Below are positions 1 through 6,713 of a DNA stretch of 11,699 nt, piece after piece. A program made the position numbers and the translations under genes. Position 1 is the stretch's first letter. Every line of letters starts with the position of its first letter. Source of the stretch: Planctomycetales bacterium (GTDB taxonomy: Bacteria > Planctomycetota > Phycisphaerae > SM23-33). The notes under the pieces are model-generated. The model saw only the letters and a list, made by a program, of their open reading frames with translations, searched no databases and was not told the origin of the DNA. The stretch lies in contig DAOWOP010000078.1 in the NCBI GenBank assembly GCA_030642005.1, positions 1 through 11,699 of the forward strand. The letters run 5' to 3'.

Positions 1-687
1 CCTCGATCCGGCGGCATCCATGTGCCCGCCGTGGTTGCCGCCGGCGATCATGCCGCTGTGCCATGGGACTTCGTGGAGCCCCGACGGCCTTCTACCGAAT
101 CCTCCCAGCCCGGCTGAACGCGCCCGCCCTCCGTCCACGTTGCCGACGAAAATGGTCGCGCCGAGGATTTCATCCCGCCCGGAGTAAAAGTTCACAATAC
201 CGCGCCGACAGTGTCTCAAAGCCTTGGTAAGATCGTAGTTGCCCGATATGCTGGCGGACAGGAGGACAAGTCCGTCGATTTTCCGGTTTTCTTCCAGTTC
301 TTCAGCAGCGAAGACGGCGATGCCTCCCCCGCCGCTGTGTCCGATCATCCAGACCGGCTTGTCGGGATGGGAATCCTGATAATTCTCGATGAATCGGGCG
401 ATCCTGCCGGCGGCCAGACGGTTGCCGATGAAGTCTGTCTGGTTCAGCAGGACGCCGGCCAGCGGGATGGGCCTGCCCCAGCGGTAAATAGGAAGGGCCG
501 ACCTGACACCGGCCGACAGAAGCCCCCGGCGGATATTGTAACTGTTAGTGCCTTCACCCTCGATGCCCGGAAGGATAACAACCAGCCCCTCGGCCAGCCG
601 GACATCGGTAACATACTCTTCGTTGGTCGGCGAACAGCCAATCGCCGACAAAACCCCCAAAACCAATACCAATGTCGTGATTCTCAT
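1..687 (-). CDS. Alpha/beta-hydrolase-fold lipoprotein, 3' end cut by window edge
   Basis: An uninterrupted minus-strand frame of 229 codons runs from ATG at 687 to the window edge without a stop. Residues 1-17 form a hydrophobic signal ending in AIGC, so Cys18 is a probable lipidation site, although the lipobox lacks the usual Leu at -3. A nucleophile elbow GHSGG lies at 116-120 (Ser118 nucleophile). It follows a strand-like VWMI and precedes a helix, as in alpha/beta hydrolases. Asp172 (in FYSGRDEILG) and a His in GNHGGH (219 or 222) are good candidates for the rest of the triad, so the catalytic core seems nearly complete. A GGGGAG ribosome binding site sits 6 bases before the ATG. The gene diverges from the plus-strand gene at 937. 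Substrate unknown; esterase or lipase-like activity at the cell envelope is the inference. Confidence 0.8.
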   Translation of the reverse strand, partial: MRITTLVLVLGVLSAIGCSPTNEEYVTDVRLAEGLVVILPGIEGEGTNSYNIRRGLLSAGVRSALPIYRWGRPIPLAGVLLNQTDFIGNRLAAGRIARFIENYQDSHPDKPVWMIGHSGGGGIAVFAAEELEENRKIDGLVLLSASISGNYDLTKALRHCRRGIVNFYSGRDEILGATIFVGNVDGGRARSAGLGGFGRRPSGLHEVPWHSGMIAGGNHGGHMDAAGSR

Positions 688-693
688 AATTGA

Positions 694-699
694 CTCCCC
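694..699 (-). promoter_or_regulatory. Shine-Dalgarno for the hydrolase lipoprotein
   Basis: On the minus strand this reads GGGGAG, six bases before ATG 687. It supports that start codon and the lipoprotein signal that follows. Confidence 0.55.
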
Positions 700-754
700 G
701 ATAATGCCGCCGGAATTAACGCAGCAGCAATGTAACAAAACGCGGCGGCAAAAC

Positions 755-772
755 CAAGCCTCTTGAGGCTTG
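755..772. repeat. Short perfect inverted repeat in divergent intergenic region
   Basis: caagcctc-tt-gaggcttg is an 18-base perfect inverted repeat. It lies between the divergent genes starting at 687 and 937. It could be an operator for either gene or a small hairpin; the two-base centre is short for a stable RNA loop, which favours a dyad binding site. No T-tract follows on either strand, so it is not an obvious terminator. Confidence 0.4.
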
Positions 773-841
773 TGCTAATATATACTACCAGCAGACGCCG
801 ACAAAGCCCGGAATTTTCATCGTCCGAGGCGATTTTTGGTC

Positions 842-870
842 TTGACATGCTTTTATGATAATCGAAAAAT
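842..870 (+). promoter_or_regulatory. Possible sigma70-type promoter for the gene at 937
   Basis: A perfect -35 box TTGACA at 842-847 is followed after 17 bases by AAAAAT at 865-870, a weak match (4 of 6) to the -10 box. A better -10-like word, TATGAT at 854-859, is too close to this -35. The position, about 66 bases upstream of the ATG at 937, is reasonable. Sequence match only. Confidence 0.3.
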
Positions 871-936
871 TACATTCGCAGCACCGGCTGTAACAAAGGT
901 AGTATTTCCAGTAACCGACACTGACATGGTGATGCG

Positions 937-1302
937 ATGTCAAAGGAAAAACTAAACGATGTAGAACCAGACGATCTTGGCGGATATGTGCCTGTCGCGT
1001 ACGCTCATTCGTTTGAACAGGCTGACTGGTACTGCCAACTCCTGGAGGACCACGACATTCCGGCGATAACGGACGAGGACTACAAACCCCCGCCCGGCGG
1101 CAAAAGCGACCACCACCATCGGGGTGTGCCGATCCTCGTGCCCGAATCAATGCTGGCCGACGCGACCGAGTGCATCCAGCAACTGGACGAGATGGAAAAT
1201 TTCGGCGAAGAAGATGATACTGACGAAGCCGAAGACGAACTCGGCCCGAACGCCGGCTTCGAGACCGAGCGACACGACGACGAAGAAAATGAATATTTCT
1301 AA
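937..1302 (+). CDS. Small acidic DUF2007-like putative signal-transducing protein
   Basis: A 121-residue cytoplasmic protein without signal peptide or membrane segment. Residues 19-45 (PVAYAHSFEQADWYCQLLED, then HDIPAI) match the pattern of the DUF2007 family, annotated as putative signal-transducing: a beta strand, a helix that 'reads' residues, and a short IPA turn. Residues 64-86 (GVPILVPESMLADATECI onward) match the second half, a strand VPILVP followed by a helix. From about residue 84 the tail is very acidic (runs of E and D), probably disordered. An HHH run lies at 59-61. The real function of the family is not established. The start ATG at 937 has only a weak GGTGA upstream; ATG 926 is out of frame. 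It lies 81 bases before the next plus-strand gene, so co-transcription is possible. Confidence 0.75.
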   Translation: MSKEKLNDVEPDDLGGYVPVAYAHSFEQADWYCQLLEDHDIPAITDEDYKPPPGGKSDHHHRGVPILVPESMLADATECIQQLDEMENFGEEDDTDEAEDELGPNAGFETERHDDEENEYF

Positions 1303-1309
1303 TTACGCA

Positions 1310-1353
1310 AACTGACCGAATACGTAGCCAGGGCGTCTCCGGCTCGGTCGGTT
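1310..1353 (+). other. Intergenic stem-loop between the DUF2007-like and phosphodiesterase genes
   Basis: aactgaccga (1310-1319) can pair with tcggtcggtt (1344-1353), ten pairs including one G-U, around a 24-base loop. It begins eight bases after the stop codon of the upstream gene. There is no following T-run, so it is not a classical intrinsic terminator. It may be an mRNA-stabilising or attenuating stem. Confidence 0.35.
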
Positions 1354-1383
1354 CGAGTAGCGCACCCCTCACTGAAAGGTCAT

Positions 1384-3126
1384 ATGGCGTTGAGAGTTTC
1401 CAGAATATTGCTTCTGCTTCCAGTGTTGGCGGGGCTAGGCCTGACTTCATGCGTTGCCGATGCGCCGCCGCGGATCGAATTGGCGCGCGATACCGTCGTG
1501 CCGGAAAAAATGGGGCTGGTGTTCTGGGTCGATGGGTTGGACATCGAAGCCTTTAACTCGCTCCGGCAGGCGGGGAAACTTCCGAACATCACCAAATACC
1601 TCATCGACCGAGGCGTAACCGTCCACGGGGCGGTCGCTTCGCTGCCGACCATCACTTACGCCAACGACACGTCGTTCGCCACCGGCCTGCTGCCGGGCCA
1701 TCACGGAATCGTCGGAAACAAATGGTTCGACCGCTACAGCCTCATCTTCCAAAACTATAATTTCATAAAAACCTACCAGCAGGTGGATTCGGACTTCACC
1801 GCGACGACGATATACGAAGCCCTGGCCGACGAATACACCGCCACGATACTCGCCCCCGTCCGCCGCGGCGCTACGCGCAATATCGACAACTGGATGTCAG
1901 CCGGCATCTCCTGGCATTTCGGCCTGCAAGCCAACGTCAACCACCTGACGACCGCGCGGTTTGAACTTATCGCCGACGTCGCCAATCGCACAGGCCGATG
2001 GCCTAAGTATATCTTCGCCTACTTTGTTACGCCCGACACCGCAGGCCACGCCTACGGCACAAAGGCCCCGCCATATACCCGGATGATCCTCGACATCGAC
2101 CGACAGGTCGGACACATCTGCCAATCGCTGGAGAAAGCCGGCATACTCGAAAAAACCTATATCACGCTCATCTCCGACCACGGCTTCGTCGATACGCCCA
2201 AGCATTTTGATGTAGCAAAGTATTTTTCCAGGAAACTCAAAATCCCGACAATCAACAAGAAGTTCGGCAGGGATGAGTTGTTCGAGAAACGCATCGCCCA
2301 CTTCGCCAAGGCCCGCGCGGTCGTCGTTACCGGCGGGATGCGGAGGTGCTGCATCCACCTGCGCACGGGTGAACACTGGTGGATCAGACCGACGGAAAAA
2401 CACATTAGAGAATTTCTTCGCGAATATAGTGATTTATCATGTGTTAATCAGCGTGTTCGGACGGCGACAAAAGAAACAACGTCGCGAAACGGCAAGCCGC
2501 GCGGCTTGCCGTTTCGCGACGTTTCGGCGTGGGATATTCCAGAGTTGCTCGCGCGCACGGAAGCAGTTGACCTGCTGATGCTTCGCCTTGGCGATAACAG
2601 CGTCCGCGTACAGAATAAATCCGGCGTCGGCGTGATTGACCGGGTCGTCCAGAAAAGCGAAAAGTTATATCGTTATCGCGTAACAAAGGGAACCGACCCT
2701 TTGGGTTATGCGTCCAATTCCGAAGCGTCGGCCCTGATGAACGGCGAATATCACGACGCCGACGCCTGGTTAGCGGCGACATTGGATACGCCCAAGCCGG
2801 ACTGCGTTGTGCAGTTAATCGAGTTGAACGATTCGCCCCGCAGCGGCGATATTGTCCTGTTCGCTGCCGACGGTTGGGCCTTCGGCGGAACCGAAAAAGG
2901 CGGGCACGGCGGGCTGCTGCGCCACGAGATTATTGTACCGTGGATTTGGGCCGGGCCTGACCTGCCGGCGAAAAGTTCAATAACCGCAGCGAGAACTGTG
3001 GACTTAATGCCCACAATGTTGCATCTTATTGGCAGGCCCGAGGTAATACCCGCCGGACTGGACGGTAAAAGCCTCGCAGAAAGATTGAAAAAGAAGCAAT
3101 CAGCGGTCAGCAAACAGCAAACATAA
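1384..3126 (+). CDS. Lipoprotein of the alkaline phosphatase superfamily, nucleotide pyrophosphatase/phosphodiesterase type
   Basis: 580 residues. A signal peptide (1-22) ends in a lipobox LTSC, so Cys23 is lipidated and the enzyme faces the periplasm. All metal and catalytic positions of the two-zinc phosphodiesterase fold are visible: Asp50 in WVDGLD, nucleophile Thr91 in PTITYAND followed by TGLLPGHHGI, Asp218 and His222 in TPDTAGH, Asp265-His266 in LISDHGF, and His508 in GGHGG. It should hydrolyse phosphodiester or phosphomonoester bonds, substrate unknown. GAAAGG lies 4 bases before the ATG. The C-terminal tail (KKKQSAVSKQQT) is low-complexity. Residues about 365-380 are encoded by a perfect 46-bp palindrome, in a stretch between conserved blocks that probably forms a surface insertion. 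The next gene follows after 32 bases in the same direction. Confidence 0.88.
   Translation: MALRVSRILLLLPVLAGLGLTSCVADAPPRIELARDTVVPEKMGLVFWVDGLDIEAFNSLRQAGKLPNITKYLIDRGVTVHGAVASLPTITYANDTSFATGLLPGHHGIVGNKWFDRYSLIFQNYNFIKTYQQVDSDFTATTIYEALADEYTATILAPVRRGATRNIDNWMSAGISWHFGLQANVNHLTTARFELIADVANRTGRWPKYIFAYFVTPDTAGHAYGTKAPPYTRMILDIDRQVGHICQSLEKAGILEKTYITLISDHGFVDTPKHFDVAKYFSRKLKIPTINKKFGRDELFEKRIAHFAKARAVVVTGGMRRCCIHLRTGEHWWIRPTEKHIREFLREYSDLSCVNQRVRTATKETTSRNGKPRGLPFRDVSAWDIPELLARTEAVDLLMLRLGDNSVRVQNKSGVGVIDRVVQKSEKLYRYRVTKGTDPLGYASNSEASALMNGEYHDADAWLAATLDTPKPDCVVQLIELNDSPRSGDIVLFAADGWAFGGTEKGGHGGLLRHEIIVPWIWAGPDLPAKSSITAARTVDLMPTMLHLIGRPEVIPAGLDGKSLAERLKKKQSAVSKQQT
2478..2523. repeat. Perfect 46-bp palindrome inside the phosphodiesterase gene
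   Basis: The 23 bases 2478-2500 (starting aacgtcgcgaaac and ending caagccgc) are the exact reverse complement of 2501-2523, with no spacer and no mismatch; pairing breaks at 2477/2524. It encodes residues 365-380 of the phosphodiesterase, keeping the frame open. A perfect palindrome of this length in coding DNA is very unlikely by chance and suggests an inserted palindromic element. Confidence 0.9.
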
Positions 3127-3133
3127 AACAACA

Positions 3134-3154
3134 AACGCTGAACGCTGAACGCTA
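3134..3154 (+). repeat. Three tandem 7-bp units just before a start codon
   Basis: aacgctg, aacgctg, aacgcta in direct tandem, ending four bases before ATG 3159. They fill most of the 32-base spacer where a Shine-Dalgarno would be expected. The surrounding sequence from about 3098 (cagcggtcagc, aaacagcaaac) is also low in complexity, reaching into the C-terminal codons of the upstream gene. Confidence 0.75.
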
Positions 3155-3158
3155 AAAC

Positions 3159-4322
3159 ATGGACGATTTTGACGACAAACCGATCCGTCGCGACGGCGTG
3201 CGAAAGGAGCGTTGGGCGATCCTTGGCGTGGTGGTGCTGCTGTTAGGTGCGGTGGCTTTGCCGCAGGCGTTTAAGGACCTGCCTTTGCCCGACGACGGCC
3301 CGCCGCTGAAGCCGTCGGCCGCCGGCGAACTCCGCGGTATGACGCTACAATTGCACTCATACTGGGAAGGCATCCCCTTCGAGAAATACGTCGAGCAAAT
3401 CGCCAAAAGCGGCGCCAACACCATCTGTTTTTCCCTGTCGGCCTACCAGGAAAATTGCGCCGCCAGCAGCCTGTTCATCGAGTATCGCAAGGTGCCGTCG
3501 ATAAAGAGGTTAGCCAACCTCATCAAACTCGCCCGCGCCCGCGGGCTGCGGGTGGTGATAATGCCCATTATCCTGCTGGAGAACCCAGGCTCCGGAGAAT
3601 GGCGGGGAAAGATCGCCCCGACCCATCCGGGCAAATGGTGGGAAGACTACGAAAATTACATCCTCTTCTACGCCAAAGTCGCCGCCGAAGCCAAGGCCGA
3701 GGTCTTCATGATCGGTTCGGAACTGGTCGGCATGGAAGACCAGATACGCCAATGGCGACAACTTATCCGAAAAGTCAGAAAGGTCTATAAGGGGCGGTTG
3801 AGTTACTCGGCCAACTGGGACCACTACAAGGACATTGAGTGGTGGCGGGACCTGGACCTGGTCGGCATGACCGTTTATTACGACCTGGTCGGCGACAAGA
3901 AGCCGACGATGGACGTGCTGATTGAGGCATGGAAACCGATAAAGAAAAAAATCCTCGCCTGGCAGAAAAAGAAGGAAGTCAGGCTGCCGATACTGTTCAC
4001 CGAGGTCGGCTGGCCAAGCCAGGAAGGCTGCGCGAAGGAGCCTTGGAACTACTACGGCTCGGAAAAGCCGGACCCGACCGCGCAGGCCAACTGCTTCGAG
4101 GCGTTCTTCAGGACCTGGCAGAATGAAAAGACCGTCGCCGGCGTACTGATTTGGGAATGGCGAAATCACCCCAGCCAGGCCGGCGGAATGAACGACACCT
4201 CCTATATTCCGAGCGGCAAACCGGCGATGCAGGTAATTCGCAGGTACTTCCGCTCACCCGGCGCTCTGCCGCGCACCGCCCCGGCGACAACACCTGCAAC
4301 CACCACCAAACCCGCCGGGTAG
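3159..4322 (+). CDS. Membrane-anchored GH113-like glycoside hydrolase (TIM barrel)
   Basis: 387 residues. A charged N-terminus (1-18) precedes one membrane helix at about 19-38 (ILGVVVLLLGAVAL), so the catalytic part should sit outside the inner membrane. Residues 58-365 fit the GH113 family (beta-mannanase-like (beta/alpha)8 barrel): RGMTLQLHSYW starts the first strand, Glu188 in MIGSELVGME is the likely acid/base, Glu282 in LFTEVGWPS the likely nucleophile, and IWEW at 331-334 is the last strand typical of clan A enzymes. The tail from 366 is Pro/Thr/Ala-rich and probably flexible. It follows the phosphodiesterase gene by 32 bases and may share its transcript. No Shine-Dalgarno is seen before the ATG; GTG at 3198 (codon 14) is an alternative start that also keeps the membrane helix. 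Mannan or other beta-linked glycan as substrate is inferred. Confidence 0.8.
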   Translation: MDDFDDKPIRRDGVRKERWAILGVVVLLLGAVALPQAFKDLPLPDDGPPLKPSAAGELRGMTLQLHSYWEGIPFEKYVEQIAKSGANTICFSLSAYQENCAASSLFIEYRKVPSIKRLANLIKLARARGLRVVIMPIILLENPGSGEWRGKIAPTHPGKWWEDYENYILFYAKVAAEAKAEVFMIGSELVGMEDQIRQWRQLIRKVRKVYKGRLSYSANWDHYKDIEWWRDLDLVGMTVYYDLVGDKKPTMDVLIEAWKPIKKKILAWQKKKEVRLPILFTEVGWPSQEGCAKEPWNYYGSEKPDPTAQANCFEAFFRTWQNEKTVAGVLIWEWRNHPSQAGGMNDTSYIPSGKPAMQVIRRYFRSPGALPRTAPATTPATTTKPAG

Positions 4323-4358
4323 TGAGGACGCGGGTGCCGTCTGCGTCTCTGCAGCCCA

Positions 4359-5228
4359 TTATTCTGCTCGTTTTCCCACCACCGCGATGGCGAGGCGGTC
4401 GGCCAAGGCGAGCGTGTCGGGCTTGTCGAGGATGATGGTTTTACCGGCTTCGAGGACCAGGCAGGCGGCGCGGGCGGTTTTGAGGGTCTGGATCGTTTCG
4501 GGCCCGACGGTCGGCACGTCGAATCGCATATCCTGATTCGGGCGAGCGACCTTCACCAGCGTCCACCCGCCGGTTTTGCACAGCCGCCCCGCGCGGGCGA
4601 TCATCTCGTCGGTGCCCTCCATCGCCTCGACTGCGATTATGTCGCGCTCCTTGACGGCGACTGATTGTCCCACATCCAGTTCGGCGCTTCGGCGGGCGAT
4701 TTTGAAGCCGAAGTCCGCGTCGGCTTGGGCCGACTTCGACGGCGGGGTTTTCGTCATCAGGCCTTCATCGGCGAGGTGCTCGGCGCAATATTCGACGCTT
4801 GACATAAGTTCAATGCCCTCCTTTGCGAGTTCGTCGGCGACGGCCAGCAGGACGGCGTTATCGCGTTTGTCGTGTCGGAGTTTTCCATACCAGAGCCGGG
4901 CGGTGCGCAAGTCAGGCCAGTACCGCAGCAATCGCAGCGGCGAATACATATTCGCCTTCCGCACTCCGCCTGCCAGCACCGCCCGCCGGACGCCGTTGCG
5001 GCGGAGCAGGCGAATCCACCGCCCCAGCCGGGTAATCCCCGCCCAGCCGAAGACATCCGCCAGGTCGCGCAGGGCGGGGTCGGCCTGGCCTCGAATCCCC
5101 ACCACCACCAGTCGCCGGCCCGACCGGCGGACACCGCCGGCGATCAGCACCGGCAATCGACCGGTTCCGGCAATCAGACCCAACGGTTCGACTGCGCTCA
5201 CCACAGGTGGTTCCTCGGTTGTGGTCAC
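4359..5228 (-). CDS. lpxI: UDP-2,3-diacylglucosamine diphosphatase LpxI
   Basis: 289 residues, close to the usual LpxI length of about 270-280. LpxI cleaves UDP-2,3-diacylglucosamine to 2,3-diacylglucosamine 1-phosphate (lipid X) and UMP, the step after LpxD in lipid A synthesis; it replaces LpxH in many bacteria. Family signatures seen: GLIAGTGRLP at 17-26, AGGVRK at 86-91, a central VAVKERDIIAVEAMEGTDEM at 190-209, and VKVARPNQDMRFDVPTVGP at 225-243, where Asp233 or Asp237 should include the catalytic Asp. Translation starts with GTG at 5228, whose bases overlap the lpxD stop as GTGA, implying coupled translation. The first 14 residues (MTTTEEPPVVSAVE) extend beyond the conserved core. The gene ends 36 bases from the convergent glycoside hydrolase gene. 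Confidence 0.93.
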   Translation of the reverse strand: MTTTEEPPVVSAVEPLGLIAGTGRLPVLIAGGVRRSGRRLVVVGIRGQADPALRDLADVFGWAGITRLGRWIRLLRRNGVRRAVLAGGVRKANMYSPLRLLRYWPDLRTARLWYGKLRHDKRDNAVLLAVADELAKEGIELMSSVEYCAEHLADEGLMTKTPPSKSAQADADFGFKIARRSAELDVGQSVAVKERDIIAVEAMEGTDEMIARAGRLCKTGGWTLVKVARPNQDMRFDVPTVGPETIQTLKTARAACLVLEAGKTIILDKPDTLALADRLAIAVVGKRAE

Positions 5229-6295
5229 TTCTGATTATCTTCAGGCCGATTGTTTCGCTTTTTCAGGTCGGCGACGTCGGCGGCGAGTTTCCGGATCACA
5301 TTTCGCAGGCGAGGTAGTTGGTTCAGTACCGAATAGACCCTTCGAGCCTGCGATCTCGGCACGGCAGGAGCGCCGAGGACTTCCTGGCCGTCCGCCACGT
5401 CGCCGATTACGCCGGCCTGTGCGCCGATGCGGACGTTGTTGCCGATTTCTATGTGCCCAACGACGCCGGCCTGACCGGCCAGGGCGCAGTAATCGCCTAT
5501 CGTCGTCGAGCCGGCTACGCCGACCTGTGCGACGAACAGGCAGCCTTTGCCGATCTTCGTGCCGTGGCCGACGGCTATAAGGTTGGAAAATTTCGTTCCG
5601 TCGGCGATGACAGTCGCGCCCATCGTGGCGCGGTCGATCGCGCAGCAAGCGCCGATTTCCACGTCGTCGCCGATTTCGACCCAACCGGCCTGGGGTATCT
5701 TCTCGTGCCTTCCGGCGTGCGTTGCGTATCCGAAACCGTCTTGGCCGATAACGGTCCCGGCGTGGATCGTTACCCGCTCGCCCATGATCGTGCCGTCGTA
5801 CAGCACAACGTTGGGATAAATCACACAGCCGCGACCGATTTTCACATCGGGGCCGACGAATACGCCCGGATAAAGCACCGTCCCTGCGCCGATTTGTGCG
5901 CCAGGCCCGACGGTAACGAACTGCGCCACGGCGGCGTCATCGGCCACCTTTGCGGTCGGGTCGATCCGGGCGGATGCGTCCACGCCGCTGAACGGATGCC
6001 GGCGGAAACCGTAAATCGTTACCATCGCCTCCCGATAGGCGAAATACGGGTCGCTGCAGCGAATGAGATTTTCGCCTGCGCCGTCGTAGTCCTCTGCCAC
6101 TATCACCGCCGCGGCTTTGGTCGCGGCCATGAACCGCTCGTAGCGAACATTGGCAAGGAAGGCGATTTCATCAGCGCCGGCATCGGCCAGGCTGCCGACG
6201 CCGCGAATGACCTTCTCGGTCTCGCCCGTCAAAGCCCCGCCGAGCCTCTCGGCAAGTTCGCCAAGCGTGATTTCCGGTGTCTTGCAATCGGTCAT
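5225..6295 (-). CDS. lpxD: UDP-3-O-(3-hydroxyacyl)glucosamine N-acyltransferase LpxD
   Basis: 356 residues, full length. LpxD transfers a hydroxyacyl chain from acyl carrier protein to the 2-amino group of UDP-3-O-acylglucosamine, the third committed step of lipid A synthesis in the cytoplasm. The N-terminal uridine-binding domain (about 1-100) includes FLANVRYERF and the conserved DPYFAY at 82-87. Residues 105-300 are left-handed beta-helix hexapeptide repeats (pattern I-G-x-G/N-x-x). The GQDGFGYA loop at 184-191 is typical of LpxD, and His244 in VGHGTKIG corresponds to the catalytic His239 of E. coli. The C-terminus from about 320 is a charged helix (LPRLRNVIRKLAADVADLKK), as in LpxD trimers. 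No clear Shine-Dalgarno before ATG 6295. The stop overlaps the GTG of lpxI by 4 bases, so the pair forms an operon. Confidence 0.95.
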   Translation of the reverse strand: MTDCKTPEITLGELAERLGGALTGETEKVIRGVGSLADAGADEIAFLANVRYERFMAATKAAAVIVAEDYDGAGENLIRCSDPYFAYREAMVTIYGFRRHPFSGVDASARIDPTAKVADDAAVAQFVTVGPGAQIGAGTVLYPGVFVGPDVKIGRGCVIYPNVVLYDGTIMGERVTIHAGTVIGQDGFGYATHAGRHEKIPQAGWVEIGDDVEIGACCAIDRATMGATVIADGTKFSNLIAVGHGTKIGKGCLFVAQVGVAGSTTIGDYCALAGQAGVVGHIEIGNNVRIGAQAGVIGDVADGQEVLGAPAVPRSQARRVYSVLNQLPRLRNVIRKLAADVADLKKRNNRPEDNQK

Positions 6296-6325
6296 AACGG
6301 AGTGAGGGTAGCCCCTGCGAGCCGT

Positions 6326-6571
6326 TCAGTCAAGCGGGCTTTGATAAAGGAAGCGCAGGCCAGACCGCCTGTGGTGAGCCTTGCCGAACCGCTGGGAACC
6401 GGCAAGGTCGTGCGCGGGGTCAGCCCACTCGTCGCCGGAGAGTTCGCTTATGAAATATACCTCGTTGGCTGCGTTATGCTGGCGGGGCTGGTAGAGGTCG
6501 CCGGGGCTTTCGCCGTAAGAGCCGTCGCCGTCGGCGTCAATCTTGAATTCGCCCCAATTGCCCGTCTGCGA
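6326..6571 (-). pseudogene. Decayed RHS-repeat fragment
   Basis: The minus-strand reading from 6571 gives SQTGNWGEFKIDADGDGSYG and, about 30 residues later, EWADPAHDLAG. These match SQTGNWGEYKTDANGDGDYS and SWADPAHDLAG (about residues 195-259) of the RHS protein at 7174-9522, with shared nucleotide blocks such as tcgccccaattgcccgtctg and ggcaaggtcgtgcgcggggtc. Similarity covers about 6400-6571. After DLAG the frame runs through unrelated codons to TGA at 6326, 31 bases from the lpxD start. No start codon or flanking RHS sequence remains, so it is a relic of a further RHS copy between lpxD and the island. Confidence 0.8.
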
Positions 6572-6580
6572 CTTTTTTCC

Positions 6581-6608
6581 AAGTCCCGAAACCCAAGTCC
6601 CAAAACCC
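6581..6608. repeat. 14-bp tandem duplication
   Basis: aagtcccgaaaccc (6581-6594) is followed at once by aagtcccaaaaccc (6595-6608), one mismatch. It lies just outside the end of the decayed RHS fragment. The stretch 6609-6713 up to the lipoprotein stop holds nothing else I recognise. Confidence 0.6.
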
Positions 6609-6713
6609 TATTTTTCCTTATTCAATTGTCAAAGAGTTCCTGCTGCTGCCTCATCGCAACAGTTGTTTTGGTCTCAATCAGCCTTGAGCGACCCTTGGTT
6701 CGCCCAAACATGG

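Noticed and set aside
211..693. Plus-strand open frame of 160 codons
   Set aside because: It lies opposite the hydrolase lipoprotein, whose signal peptide, lipobox and GHSGG motif make the minus strand the coding one.
785..1450. Minus-strand open frame of 221 codons
   Set aside because: It covers the DUF2007-like gene and the intergenic region antisense; the translation is Arg-rich and featureless.
4327..4347. gacgc/gcgtc hairpin between the convergent genes as a terminator
   Set aside because: Only five pairs with an 11-base loop and no T-tract on either strand.
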